From the NCBI GenBank assembly GCA_945873015.1, contig CAMCBY010000021.1, positions 1 through 20,400 on the forward strand: 20,400 nt of DNA, in the 5' to 3' direction. This DNA comes from Klebsiella pneumoniae (GTDB lineage: Bacteria > Pseudomonadota > Gammaproteobacteria > Ga0077536). The notes under the pieces are model-generated. The model searched no databases. It saw only the letters and a list, made by a program, of their open reading frames with translations, and was not told the origin of the DNA. Below are positions 1 through 8,289 of the stretch, in pieces. Made by a program: the position numbers and the translations under genes. Positions within the stretch are counted from its first letter, which is position 1; each line of letters opens with the position of its first letter.

Positions 1-134
1 CGCAACTCGAAGTGGCGCGGCGCAGCGGCATCGACGTCGAAGAGTTTCCGCGTCTGGCGGCGGTTGAGGCGCGTTGCCTTGAACTCAAGGCCTTTCAACA
101 GGCCCGGCCAGCGGCACCACTGCCTCCGACTTAA
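1..134 (+). CDS. maiA: Maleylacetoacetate/maleylpyruvate isomerase-type glutathione transferase (zeta class), C-terminal fragment
   Basis: The frame open from position 3 to the TAA at 132-134 gives about 43 residues, and the rest of the gene lies before the window. The fragment holds the typical end of zeta-class glutathione transferases: an ARR..GID motif, then FPRL.A.EARC, then L.AFQ.A.P, and a short proline/alanine tail. Family members use glutathione for cis-trans isomerisation of maleylacetoacetate, or of maleylpyruvate in gentisate pathways, to the fumaryl form in the cytoplasm. The next gene, a NicX-type dioxygenase, starts 36 nt downstream on the same strand, so the isomerase probably belongs to the catabolic operon. 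The substrate cannot be decided from 43 residues; another glutathione transferase class is possible but less likely. Confidence 0.62.
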   Translation, partial: QLEVARRSGIDVEEFPRLAAVEARCLELKAFQQARPAAPLPPT

Positions 135-170
135 AGCAATGCGCCAGCGGCGCGTGAAGGGGATCTCGCG

Positions 171-1211
171 ATGATGAACGACAGGATCGAGCAGCGCTGG
201 CTGGCGGCATTTGTGAAGGTCTTCGAGTTGTGCAAAGTGGCACCCGGTGAGCAGGTTGCGCTGTTGGCCGAGAGCCAGTCGCGCACACTGAATATTGATT
301 TGGCGCGCCTCGCGCTCGAACAACTCGGCACCCATCCTGTCACGGTCACAGTGCCGACGCCGGCTCAGAGTGCGCCGGTGCCGGTGCGTTCGACTGGCGC
401 GAGCCAGGCCTTGAATGGTCAGAGTGCAGCGCTCGCGGCGCTCAAGGCCAGCACCCTGGTAGTGGACCTGACCGTCGAAGGCCTGCTGCATGCCCCGCAG
501 TTACCGGACATCCTGGGTGCCGGCGCGCGGATTCTTATGGTCTCCAACGAACATCCCGATGCGCTCGAGCGGTTGGTGCCGCGTGCCGAAGACGAAGCGG
601 TCGCGCGTGCGGCGATTAAAGCGTGTCGGGTCGCGAGTGCGATGCATGTCAGCTCCGCCGCCGGCACCGACTTGCGTATTGACCTGACCGATGCGCGCAC
701 CGGTGGTGTATGGGGCTGGGCCGACAAACCGGGCATGTTGTCCCACTGGCCGGGTGGCATCGTGGTCAACTTCCCCAAGCCGGGCTCGGTGCATGGCCGT
801 CTGGTGATGGACGCCGGAGACATCAATCTCACTTTCAAACGTTATCTCGTCAGTCCGGTCGAGTTGATCATCGAAAACGATTTTGTGACTGCCATCAACG
901 GCAGCGGCACCGATGCCGAACTCATGCGCCGTTATCTCGCCGCGTGGGGCGACCGCGAGGCCTACGGTGTCAGCCATGTCGGTTGGGGTTTGAACGAGCG
1001 CGCGCGCTACGAAGCGCTGGCCATGTATGACCAGCGCGATACCAATGGCACCGAACTGCGTGCCTTTGCCGGCAACTTTTTGTATTCGACCGGTGCCAAC
1101 GAAGTGGCCGGGCGTTTTACCGAAGGACATTTTGATTTGCCGGTGCGCAACTGCACGGTCACGCTCGATGGTCGTGCTGTGGTCGAGGCTGGACAATTGG
1201 TGAAAGCGTGA
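171..1211 (+). CDS. nicX: 2,5-dihydroxypyridine 5,6-dioxygenase homologue (NicX type, M29-peptidase-like fold)
   Basis: The 346-residue product matches the size and layout of NicX, the mononuclear iron dioxygenase that opens 2,5-dihydroxypyridine to N-formylmaleamate in aerobic nicotinate degradation. The family is related to M29 aminopeptidases, not to classical extradiol enzymes. The C-terminal half holds the expected iron ligands: H269 in the GVSHVGWG segment, and H320 and D322 in the GHFDLPVRN segment. These match the His/His/Asp triad reported for Pseudomonas putida NicX (H265, H318, D320) with small offsets. The ATG at 171 is preceded by AAGGGG eight bases upstream; a second ATG follows at once. 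It lies 36 nt after the isomerase fragment and 34 nt before an acyl-CoA dehydrogenase homologue. The fold and metal site are well supported. The substrate is not, because the usual NicD and NicF partners are absent from the window. Confidence 0.85.
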   Translation: MMNDRIEQRWLAAFVKVFELCKVAPGEQVALLAESQSRTLNIDLARLALEQLGTHPVTVTVPTPAQSAPVPVRSTGASQALNGQSAALAALKASTLVVDLTVEGLLHAPQLPDILGAGARILMVSNEHPDALERLVPRAEDEAVARAAIKACRVASAMHVSSAAGTDLRIDLTDARTGGVWGWADKPGMLSHWPGGIVVNFPKPGSVHGRLVMDAGDINLTFKRYLVSPVELIIENDFVTAINGSGTDAELMRRYLAAWGDREAYGVSHVGWGLNERARYEALAMYDQRDTNGTELRAFAGNFLYSTGANEVAGRFTEGHFDLPVRNCTVTLDGRAVVEAGQLVKA

Positions 1212-1245
1212 CGCGCCGCGTCCGCGCAATGAGGTCGACTACGCC

Positions 1246-2490
1246 ATGAGCGAAGATGCACCGATATTCGACCCCGCGGCGTTTCGCCTCACTGTCCAGG
1301 AGGCCGAACTGACGACGCTCGCAAGGCGACTTGGGCAGAACAAATTCGCCGCGCGCGCCGCGACTTTCGATCGCGAAGCGCGCTTTCCCACCGAAAACTA
1401 TCACGACCTGCGGGAGGCGGGTTTGCTCGGCATTGCGGTGCCGCGTGAACACGGTGGTTTCGGTGCCGACTACCGCGCCTACGCCCTGACCGCGGCTGAA
1501 ATCGGCCGCTACTGCGGCGCTACCGCGCTGACCTGGAACATGCATGTGTGCTCCTGTTTATGGAGCGGCCCGCTGGCTGATGGCATGGACATGAGTGCGG
1601 ACGAGCGTCGCGAACACGCTCGGCGTCGGGTTGGGCATTACAACCGAATTATTGGTGACGGCGCCATCTACGCACAGCCGTTCTCGGAAGGCGGCACCGC
1701 CGCTGCCGGTGCTGTGCCGTTCGCCACCACTGCGCGTCGCGACGGCCAGGGTTGGCGCTTGAGCGGCAAAAAAATCTTCGCCTCGCTGTCCGGCAGTGCC
1801 GATTATTACGGCATCCTGTGTACCGAGGCGCAAGGCGATGCCGCGTTGTCACGACGCAATACCATGTATGTCGCAGTGCCAGCCACTTCCGCAGGTCTGA
1901 CTGTCACCGGCGAATGGGACCCGCTCGGCATGCGTGGCACGGTGTCGCGCACGCTGTTGCTCGACAACGTCTATGTGGATGCGGACGAGGCCTTGATGCC
2001 TACCGGTGTCTACTACCAGGCGGCCATTCGTATGCCGCATATGTTCATGACGCTGACGCCGACCTATATCGGCATTGCGCAGGCGGCCTACGATTTTACG
2101 GTGCGTTATCTGCGCGGCGAAGTGGCGGGGCAGGGCGGCGACAAGCGTCGCGCTTCACCCTCCAAACAGCACAACATTGCAGAGATGCTGATCCGCCTCG
2201 AACAGACCAAGAGTCTGTGGTTTCAGGCAATCTCCGAAGCGCGTATCGACCCCAGCCGCGAACAGGTGATGCGCGCTTATGCCGCGCAGTACAGTGCAAT
2301 GGAGAACGCCAACGAATTGTGTCAACTCGCTATTCGCACCTGCGGTGGCCAATCTATGCTGAAGTCGTTGCCGCTCGAACGGCTGTATCGTGACAGTCGC
2401 TGCGGCTCCCTGATGCTGCCCTGGAGTGCCGATTTGTGTATGGAGCGTATCGGTCGCGACGCACTCTATCTGCCCGGTGAGAGCGACTAG
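1246..2490 (+). CDS. Acyl-CoA dehydrogenase family flavoprotein without the usual catalytic glutamate
   Basis: The product has 414 residues with the three-part acyl-CoA dehydrogenase layout. An N-terminal helical domain contains REAGLLGIAVPREHGG. A middle beta domain carries PFSEGGTAAAG and LSGKKIFAS. The C-terminal helical domain contains SKQHNIAEMLIRLE and GGQSMLKSLPLERLYRDSR. Classical members have a catalytic Glu in an IYEGT-like motif about nine residues after RDAR. Here the segment after RDSR (residues 382-385) reads CGSLMLPWSAD, so that position holds a hydrophobic residue. The alternative Glu site used by isovaleryl-CoA dehydrogenase, in the helix near HMFMTLTPTYIG, also shows none. 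It may therefore be a flavin monooxygenase or other non-dehydrogenase relative. A GAGG lies 11 nt before the ATG. Its stop overlaps the next gene's start by one base, implying translational coupling to the ligase. Confidence 0.85.
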   Translation: MSEDAPIFDPAAFRLTVQEAELTTLARRLGQNKFAARAATFDREARFPTENYHDLREAGLLGIAVPREHGGFGADYRAYALTAAEIGRYCGATALTWNMHVCSCLWSGPLADGMDMSADERREHARRRVGHYNRIIGDGAIYAQPFSEGGTAAAGAVPFATTARRDGQGWRLSGKKIFASLSGSADYYGILCTEAQGDAALSRRNTMYVAVPATSAGLTVTGEWDPLGMRGTVSRTLLLDNVYVDADEALMPTGVYYQAAIRMPHMFMTLTPTYIGIAQAAYDFTVRYLRGEVAGQGGDKRRASPSKQHNIAEMLIRLEQTKSLWFQAISEARIDPSREQVMRAYAAQYSAMENANELCQLAIRTCGGQSMLKSLPLERLYRDSRCGSLMLPWSADLCMERIGRDALYLPGESD

Positions 2491-3986
2491 TGTTGCCGTT
2501 CGCCGATTGGCTGGAGGCGAACGCCGCGCACACGCCGGACAAGCCGGCCTTGATCTTTGAAGACGAGCTCATCGGTTACGCTGAGCTTGCGGCGCGCAGC
2601 CAACGTCTCGCGGCCTGGCTGCAGAACGAACGTGGCCTCGCGCCCGGCGCACGTATTGCGTGGCTCGGCTTTAACACGCCCGACATGCTGGCGATGTTGT
2701 TCGCCTGCGCGCGCACCGGTCTGGTGATGGTGCCGCTGAACTGGCGCTTGTCCGACGAAGAACTCGCAGAAATAGTGGCTGACGCCGGCGCGACGCTGGC
2801 GGTGGTCGACAGCTCTTGTGCGGAACGCGCCGAGGCGCTCGCTGGCGTGCCACTGGTATACGCCCGCGAGCGGCGCAAAAATCTGTCGCGCTTGCCCGAT
2901 GCCGAAAGCGTCCCAGGCCTCGCCGCCGACTCCTTCGCGGGCCCGGAGCGCGGGGTTTTATTGGTCTATACCTCCGGCACGACCGGCCGCGCCAAGGGCG
3001 CGCTGTTGACCCAGGACGCGCTATGCAACAACGCGCGTAACTCGCAGCACATGCACGACTTGTGCGCCACCGACCGGGTGTTGACGGTGCTGCCGATGTT
3101 CCATGTCGGTGGTCTCAACATTCAAACCTTGCCGGCGCTGGAGTGTGGTGCAACGGTGATACTCGAAGCGCGCTTCGACGCCGCGCGTACGCTCGACGCT
3201 ATCGCGCGGTTGCGCCCAAGCCTGACGGTGCAGGTGCCCGCCACGATTGCGGCATTACTCGCGCATCCGCACTGGCAGCGCACCGATGTTTCCTGTCTGC
3301 GCGCCTGTACCACCGGTTCGACCGACGTACCGGTGTCCCTCATTGAGGCGGTGCATTCACGCGGCGTGCCGGTGATTCAGGTCTATGGCGCGACCGAGAC
3401 CGGGCCGGTCGCCATCTATCAACGCATCGAACACGCCTTCAGTAGTGTGGGCTCGATTGGCCAGGCAGGTTTGAACACCGAGATTCGTCTGGTCGATGAG
3501 ACGGGACAGGACGTGGCGCAAGGTGAGGCCGGTGAGATTCTGGTTCGCGGCCCGCATGTTGCTCTCGGCTACTGGGACCTCAAGGCGCGTGAAGCGGTGC
3601 CCTTTGTGGATGGCTGGTTCGTCAGTGGTGATGTCGCGGTGCGCGACAAAAACGGCTTTTTCTGGTTCACAGATCGCCGCAAGCACGTCATCATTTCCGG
3701 CGGTGAGAATATCTACCCGGCTGAACTCGAAAGAATTCTGGCTGCCAGTGGCGTGTTGCGCGAAGCGGCGGTTGCCGGGCGCCCCGACCCGCAATGGGGC
3801 GAGGTACCGGTGGTGGTCGCGGTGCGCGCCAATGCCGAGACCGAGAAGGAAGATGTGCTCAAGCTGTTCGACGGACACATCGCCCGCTACAAACAACCGA
3901 AAGATGTGGTGTTCGTTGACGCCCTGCCGCGTAACGTGATGGGCAAGGTCGAAGTGCTGCGTCTGCGCGAGTTGGTGCGCGATTAA
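2490..3986 (+). CDS. AMP-forming acyl-CoA synthetase/ligase (ANL superfamily)
   Basis: The 498-residue enzyme would activate a carboxylic acid to its acyl-adenylate and then to a CoA thioester in the cytoplasm. All core ANL motifs are present. The P-loop YTSGTTGRAKG lies at residues 160-170 and YGATETGP starts at 299. GWFVSGD ends in the ATP-ribose-binding D381 and is followed by the hinge DRRKHVIISGGENIYP. The adenylation lysine is K486 in NVMGKVEV. The length suits short, MenE-like or aryl/medium-chain ligases rather than long-chain ones. The GTG at 2490 overlaps the upstream TAG by one base (TAGTG); a TTG at 2493 is an alternative start. This is the last gene of the + strand catabolic block. 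Substrate specificity cannot be read from sequence; an acid made during ring degradation is an inference from the neighbours. Confidence 0.9.
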   Translation: MLPFADWLEANAAHTPDKPALIFEDELIGYAELAARSQRLAAWLQNERGLAPGARIAWLGFNTPDMLAMLFACARTGLVMVPLNWRLSDEELAEIVADAGATLAVVDSSCAERAEALAGVPLVYARERRKNLSRLPDAESVPGLAADSFAGPERGVLLVYTSGTTGRAKGALLTQDALCNNARNSQHMHDLCATDRVLTVLPMFHVGGLNIQTLPALECGATVILEARFDAARTLDAIARLRPSLTVQVPATIAALLAHPHWQRTDVSCLRACTTGSTDVPVSLIEAVHSRGVPVIQVYGATETGPVAIYQRIEHAFSSVGSIGQAGLNTEIRLVDETGQDVAQGEAGEILVRGPHVALGYWDLKAREAVPFVDGWFVSGDVAVRDKNGFFWFTDRRKHVIISGGENIYPAELERILAASGVLREAAVAGRPDPQWGEVPVVVAVRANAETEKEDVLKLFDGHIARYKQPKDVVFVDALPRNVMGKVEVLRLRELVRD

Positions 3987-3987
3987 T

Positions 3988-4014
3988 TCCCGGTGGCGCA
4001 GCGCGCCACCGGGA
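3988..4014. terminator. Hairpin between converging genes, probable bidirectional terminator
   Basis: A perfect 12-bp inverted repeat (TCCCGGTGGCGC with its complement, 3-nt loop AGC) starts just after the acyl-CoA ligase stop. It ends 11 nt before the stop of the TonB-dependent receptor on the other strand. The stem is GC-rich, but neither side has a clear T-run. It may act as a two-way terminator of weak intrinsic type or as an RNA-stabilising 3' end. Confidence 0.7.
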
Positions 4015-4025
4015 TCAAGACTGAC

Positions 4026-6368
4026 TTAGAAGTTATACCGAATGGTGCCGCCGACCCAGCGCGGCAGACCGTAGTACTGCTCGGTCATACCGAACACCGC
4101 TCCCAGGTCGAAGGTCTGCACGAGATAGTTCTCGTCGGCAATGTTGTTGACGAATATCGCCGCCTCCCACTTTTCATCCAGCGTGGTGTAGCTGAACCGC
4201 GCGTCGCCGATGATGTAGCCGTTCTCGGTGCTCGCTTCAGCCTTGGTCAGGCTGAAGTAATGTTTGGAGCGATAGCGGAAATCTGCCTGCCAGGCCAGCT
4301 TGCCGTCCATATAGGGCCAGGAATAGCGCAGCAGACCGTTCAGATTCCACTTCGGTGACTGCACCGGTTTGGTATCCGCAGCGCCGAGCGGGCCGGGGCC
4401 ATCGAGATCCACATCCTGCACATTCACATCGAGATAGGCCGCACCGAGCAACAGGTCCAGGCCTTCGATAGGCGTGGTCTGGAACTCCAGCTCGAAGCCA
4501 TGGCTCTTGGCGTCAGCGTTGGTGATAAACGTCGTCAGACCGACAATCTGAAAGGCCTGGTAGTCCTGATAGTCGTAGTAAAAGGCGGAACCGTTCAGGC
4601 GCGCCTTACCGTCGAACATTTCAAGCTTGAAGCCGGCCTCGTAGGCATCGAGTTTTTCTTCCTTGAACTCCATGTTGGCGTCGGTGAGCGGGATCAGGCC
4701 ACCGGGCGGGCCAAAGGATCCGAAGTAGTCGGTCACATCAAGCGGAGCGTTGAAACCACCGCCCTTCACGCCGCGGTTCCAACCGGCATACAGCAGCCAG
4801 TTGTCCGTCGGCTTGAAATTCATCTGGGCCTTGGCCGACCACAGACTCTTGTCCAGTTCACCGTCATAGGTGGACAGATTGCCAAGTATCTGTTGATTGC
4901 CGTTACGCTGCCTGAGGCCCGGCTGAAAGTCGACGAAGTTGCTTTCGTAGTGGTGGTCTTTGTTTTCGTCGATGTAGCGAAAACCGACAATACCGGTCCA
5001 CTGTGAGGTGAAGTCGTATTCGGTCTGGCCGAACATCGACCAGCTATTGGTCTCGGTTCGATAGGGGTTGTCGATGCCGAGCGGGGTGCCGTCACCTTCG
5101 AACACCGAGCCGAAAGCGCCGAAGGGTGCATCGACCAGCGGACCGGTGAATCCAAGACCGCCGAGGATACTGTCATTACCGGGTTTGGTGCCGTCCCAGA
5201 TGCCGCTCATGAGGGGCTGCACGGCACCGTTGGCGTCTCTGACTTTGATGTTCAGATAGTAAAACCCAGCCACCCAGCGCGTTTTGTCCGTGTCGCCATT
5301 CAAACGCAGTTCCTGCGAGATCTGCTCGGCGTCGGTGGCGAGGAAGAAGTTAAAATCCTCAAACGGCGAAGCGTCGGAGTCTTCAATGTAATCGCGCTTG
5401 ACCTCGCTGTAGTCAGTGATTGAAGTTAGCGTGACGTTGTCGCGGAAGTTCCACTTGAAATTACCCGACACGCCGAAAGTGTGCATGTCCTGGAAGCCGA
5501 ACTTGTTGTAGTCGCCGGTGAAGTTGTCACCGTCGCCATCACGATAGCCGTTGAAGTTAGGCAGTGACGGTGTGTAGAAGCCGTTACCGCTGGCGTCCGG
5601 ACGGGTCGAAACGTTCTCCCAGAAACCGGTACGCACCTGCTGCAATGAGCCGCGCACGTTGAGCAGGAACTCAGTGTCATCGGTCGGCAGGAACAGCAAC
5701 TGGCCGCGGCCGGCATAGTCATTGTTGTTGCCGATATCGTCATTCAGCAGGCGATTGTTGACATAACCATCGTCGTGGTTGGTGGCCAATGCTACGCGTG
5801 CGCGCACCTTGTCGGTGACCGGGCCGCCGAACGCGCCCTGGAATTTTGCCTGCCCGTAGTAGCCGCCGATCGCCTGGGCATAACCATCGAATTCGTCGGT
5901 GGGTTTTTTCGAAATGTAGTGGGCCAGACCGCCGGTCGCGTTGCGACCATAGAGCGTGCCCTGCGGACCGCGCAGAATTTCGACACGGTCCAAATCGAAC
6001 AGTTGGAAACCGGCGCTCGACATCTGGCTGAGATAGACGTCGTCAACGTAGATCGAGACCGGACTTTCCTGGTTGGTCACAAAGTCGTTCTGCGCGACAC
6101 CGCGGATGCCGAGCGCGAAGTTCGACGGGCCGTTAGGTTGGATGGTGCTGACGCCCGGTGCGAGACCGGTCACTTCCTGTGCGCTGGTGTAGCCGAGTTG
6201 CTGGATCTGTTTGCCGCTATAGGCCGACACTGAAATGCCGACGTCCTGTACGCTCTGTTCGCGCTTCTGCGCAGTGACAGTGACTTCCTCGAGCACCTCG
6301 GCGTGGGACGCTCCAGCAGTCAAGGTCGCAATTGCCGCGGCGAGCGCGGCCCGTTGGAAAGTGGCCAT
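4026..6368 (-). CDS. TonB-dependent outer-membrane receptor
   Basis: From the ATG at 6368 the product has 780 residues. It begins with a clear signal peptide: MATFQRAAL, an alanine-rich core, and probable cleavage after ASHA near residue 23. The mature start EVLEEVTVTAQKREQSVQDV is typical of the TonB-box/plug junction. The plug contains GIRGV, SIYVDDVYL and the conserved VEILRGPQGTLYGRNATGG. The rest is a beta-barrel with many aromatic-rich strands, ending in the terminal phenylalanine (IRYNF) needed for outer-membrane insertion. AGGGG lies nine bases before this ATG, whereas the ATG six bases upstream is too close to it. Such receptors import scarce or bulky compounds using TonB energy. Its place between the two catabolic arms suggests it imports the pathway substrate. 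A siderophore or vitamin ligand cannot be excluded. Confidence 0.93.
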   Translation of the reverse strand: MATFQRAALAAAIATLTAGASHAEVLEEVTVTAQKREQSVQDVGISVSAYSGKQIQQLGYTSAQEVTGLAPGVSTIQPNGPSNFALGIRGVAQNDFVTNQESPVSIYVDDVYLSQMSSAGFQLFDLDRVEILRGPQGTLYGRNATGGLAHYISKKPTDEFDGYAQAIGGYYGQAKFQGAFGGPVTDKVRARVALATNHDDGYVNNRLLNDDIGNNNDYAGRGQLLFLPTDDTEFLLNVRGSLQQVRTGFWENVSTRPDASGNGFYTPSLPNFNGYRDGDGDNFTGDYNKFGFQDMHTFGVSGNFKWNFRDNVTLTSITDYSEVKRDYIEDSDASPFEDFNFFLATDAEQISQELRLNGDTDKTRWVAGFYYLNIKVRDANGAVQPLMSGIWDGTKPGNDSILGGLGFTGPLVDAPFGAFGSVFEGDGTPLGIDNPYRTETNSWSMFGQTEYDFTSQWTGIVGFRYIDENKDHHYESNFVDFQPGLRQRNGNQQILGNLSTYDGELDKSLWSAKAQMNFKPTDNWLLYAGWNRGVKGGGFNAPLDVTDYFGSFGPPGGLIPLTDANMEFKEEKLDAYEAGFKLEMFDGKARLNGSAFYYDYQDYQAFQIVGLTTFITNADAKSHGFELEFQTTPIEGLDLLLGAAYLDVNVQDVDLDGPGPLGAADTKPVQSPKWNLNGLLRYSWPYMDGKLAWQADFRYRSKHYFSLTKAEASTENGYIIGDARFSYTTLDEKWEAAIFVNNIADENYLVQTFDLGAVFGMTEQYYGLPRWVGGTIRYNF

Positions 6369-6603
6369 GGTCATTAACCCCTGTTCAAAAGCCTGGTCTC
6401 TTTCGGTTAGCCTCCTGCCCAGACTAACCGGCGCAAGGCAATCAAGTGCCTCGCTGAATGTTCCCCGCCAGCAGTATAACAACCCCGATCTGGGGGGTCG
6501 ATATGGCCATTTATCGGACACTTATGAAGAAAAGCTTAAGCACATCCGTATTCTTCGCGGCGCGGCTTGAAAAACGCCGGGCTCTACCTGCGCGGTCCGC
6601 CTC
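6369..6603. promoter_or_regulatory. Divergent intergenic region with receptor promoter candidate
   Basis: This 235-nt gap separates the divergent receptor and FAD hydroxylase genes and should hold both promoters. On the - strand a TATACT box (plus-strand 6473-6478) could be the -10 of the receptor gene, leaving a leader of roughly 100 nt; no convincing -35 precedes it. Just beyond it is a CCCC-GATCT-GGGG dyad (6483-6495). An 8-bp palindrome GCTTAAGC lies at 6534-6541, nearer the hydroxylase gene. Either could be an operator, but neither matches a regulator site I can name. No strong Shine-Dalgarno precedes the hydroxylase ATG. Confidence 0.4.
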
Positions 6604-8289
6604 ATGAGCCGGCCTGCGGCGCGCCCGCATTCGTTGTATTTCGATTACCCGCACTTCGATTTTGTGCGGCCAGCGGAATTGGACGGGAAGTCCGTGCACC
6701 ACCCGGTGGTGGTGGTCGGCGCTGGACCGGTAGGTGTAACGGCGGCGTTGGAACTTGCCCGTCATGGCGTGCCCGTCACGGTGCTCGATGATAAATCGAG
6801 CTTCAACGACGGTAGCCGTGCCATCTGTATCGCGCGCCACAGCCTTGAAGGTTTGAGTCAACTCGGTGTCGCGCGACGTTTTATGGCCAAGGGACTGCCG
6901 TGGACCCACGGCACTTCCTACTTTCGGGGCGCGCCGGTCTATCGCCTTGAGATGCCGCACTCTGCCGACGAGTGCTTTCCGCCCATGCTCAACCTGCAGC
7001 AGCAGTACATCGAACAGTTTCTGGTCGAGCGTGCGCAGAGCGACCCCCTGATCGATTTGCGCTGGCAACAACGTGTGACAGCGCTCGAAAGCAGCGATGA
7101 CGGTGTGCGACTCACGGTCGCCACCGCCGCGGGCGAGTACAGCATGTGTGCGGACTATGTGCTGGCCGCCGATGGCGCGCGCAGTGTGGTGCGCCAGGCG
7201 CTGGGGCTCAAACTCAAGGGCGCTGCCCACGAGGGGCGCTATGTGATTGTCGACGTGCAGATGGCATCGGACTATCCGACCGAGCGGCGCGCGTTCTTTG
7301 ACTGTCCGGGCAACCCGGGCGCGACCGTGCTGGTGCATCGCCAGCCGGATAATATCTGGCGTATCGATTACCAACTCGATGAGCATGAGGACGAAACCCA
7401 CGCGCTTGCCGAACCGACCATCCGCGCGCGGGTCGCGGCAATCATCGCCATGCTCGGCGAAACTGCGCCGTGGGAGCTCGAATGGTGGAGTGTGTACAAG
7501 GCCTACACCCTGTGTCTCGACGACTACCGCCACGGGCGCGTGATTTTGTGCGGCGACGCTGCCCATCTGGTGCCGATATTCGGTGTGCGTGGTTTGAATT
7601 CCGGCTTCGCCGATGCCTTGAACATCGGCTGGAAGCTGGCCTGTGTGGTGCGCGGTGAGGCGCCAGCGACGTTGCTCGATTCCTACTCGCCCGAACGCCG
7701 AGGCGCAACCCTCGACATCTTTGCCCAGGCCAGCAAGAGCACACGTTTCATGTCGCCGCCGACACGTGGACAGCGACTGTTGCGTGACGCGGCGCTGGCC
7801 TTGTCACTGGAGCATCCATTTGCGCAGCGTCTGCTCGACCCGCGCCAATCGCAGCCCTACACCTATCGCGACAGCCCCTTGTCGAGCCGCGATGACGAGG
7901 GTTTCGAGTGTGGCCCGCCCGTCGGTGCACCCTTGCCCAATCGCCTGTGTGGCGAGCACGGGTATCTGCTCGATCATATTGGTGCAGGTTTCACCGTGAT
8001 GTATTTCACCCGCGACGGCGAGATACCCGAAACACTGCAGGCCGTCTGTCGCCGCTTGAGCCTCGGCGACGAGGCGGCCCGGGCGCTGGTGATTGGCCCG
8101 TGTGTTGACGGCTGGTGTCATGTCGTGGCGGATGACCATGGGCGGCTGGCGGCGCTGCATGGCGCCATTGACGGCAGTTGTTATCTGATTCGACCCGATA
8201 GGCATGTGTGCGGGCGATGGCGACAATGGGACGAGCGTATTCTCAACGCGGCTTTTGACCGTGCGCTGGGGCGCGACTCGCATGAGTGA
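6604..8289 (+). CDS. Class A FAD-dependent aromatic monooxygenase (MhpA/phenol hydroxylase-like)
   Basis: The 561-residue protein is a single-component flavoprotein hydroxylase of the p-hydroxybenzoate hydroxylase fold. The Rossmann dinucleotide site GAGPVG is at residues 39-44. The DG motif is at D190-G191 (AADGARSVVRQ). The GD motif, which contacts the FAD ribityl chain, is at G317-D318 (LCGDAAHLVPIFGVRGLNSG). About 200 further residues form the C-terminal part, which in the MhpA/phenol-hydroxylase branch is a thioredoxin-like domain. Such enzymes add one oxygen atom to a phenolic or hydroxyheterocyclic ring using NAD(P)H and O2 in the cytoplasm. The gene is divergent from the receptor and overlaps the DUF2783 gene by 8 nt. 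It could make the dihydroxylated ring cleaved by the NicX homologue, but that link is inferred. The start follows from the family-typical N-terminus, not from a ribosome binding site. Confidence 0.88.
   Translation: MSRPAARPHSLYFDYPHFDFVRPAELDGKSVHHPVVVVGAGPVGVTAALELARHGVPVTVLDDKSSFNDGSRAICIARHSLEGLSQLGVARRFMAKGLPWTHGTSYFRGAPVYRLEMPHSADECFPPMLNLQQQYIEQFLVERAQSDPLIDLRWQQRVTALESSDDGVRLTVATAAGEYSMCADYVLAADGARSVVRQALGLKLKGAAHEGRYVIVDVQMASDYPTERRAFFDCPGNPGATVLVHRQPDNIWRIDYQLDEHEDETHALAEPTIRARVAAIIAMLGETAPWELEWWSVYKAYTLCLDDYRHGRVILCGDAAHLVPIFGVRGLNSGFADALNIGWKLACVVRGEAPATLLDSYSPERRGATLDIFAQASKSTRFMSPPTRGQRLLRDAALALSLEHPFAQRLLDPRQSQPYTYRDSPLSSRDDEGFECGPPVGAPLPNRLCGEHGYLLDHIGAGFTVMYFTRDGEIPETLQAVCRRLSLGDEAARALVIGPCVDGWCHVVADDHGRLAALHGAIDGSCYLIRPDRHVCGRWRQWDERILNAAFDRALGRDSHE

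Noticed and set aside
6369..6521. N-terminal extension of the TonB receptor up to 6521
   Set aside because: The ATG at 6368 has a good ribosome binding site and begins a proper signal peptide; the extension would bury it.
6528..6560. GAAGAA...TTCTTC repeat upstream of the FAD hydroxylase
   Set aside because: Short arms with a 19-nt spacer; expected by chance in a purine-rich stretch.
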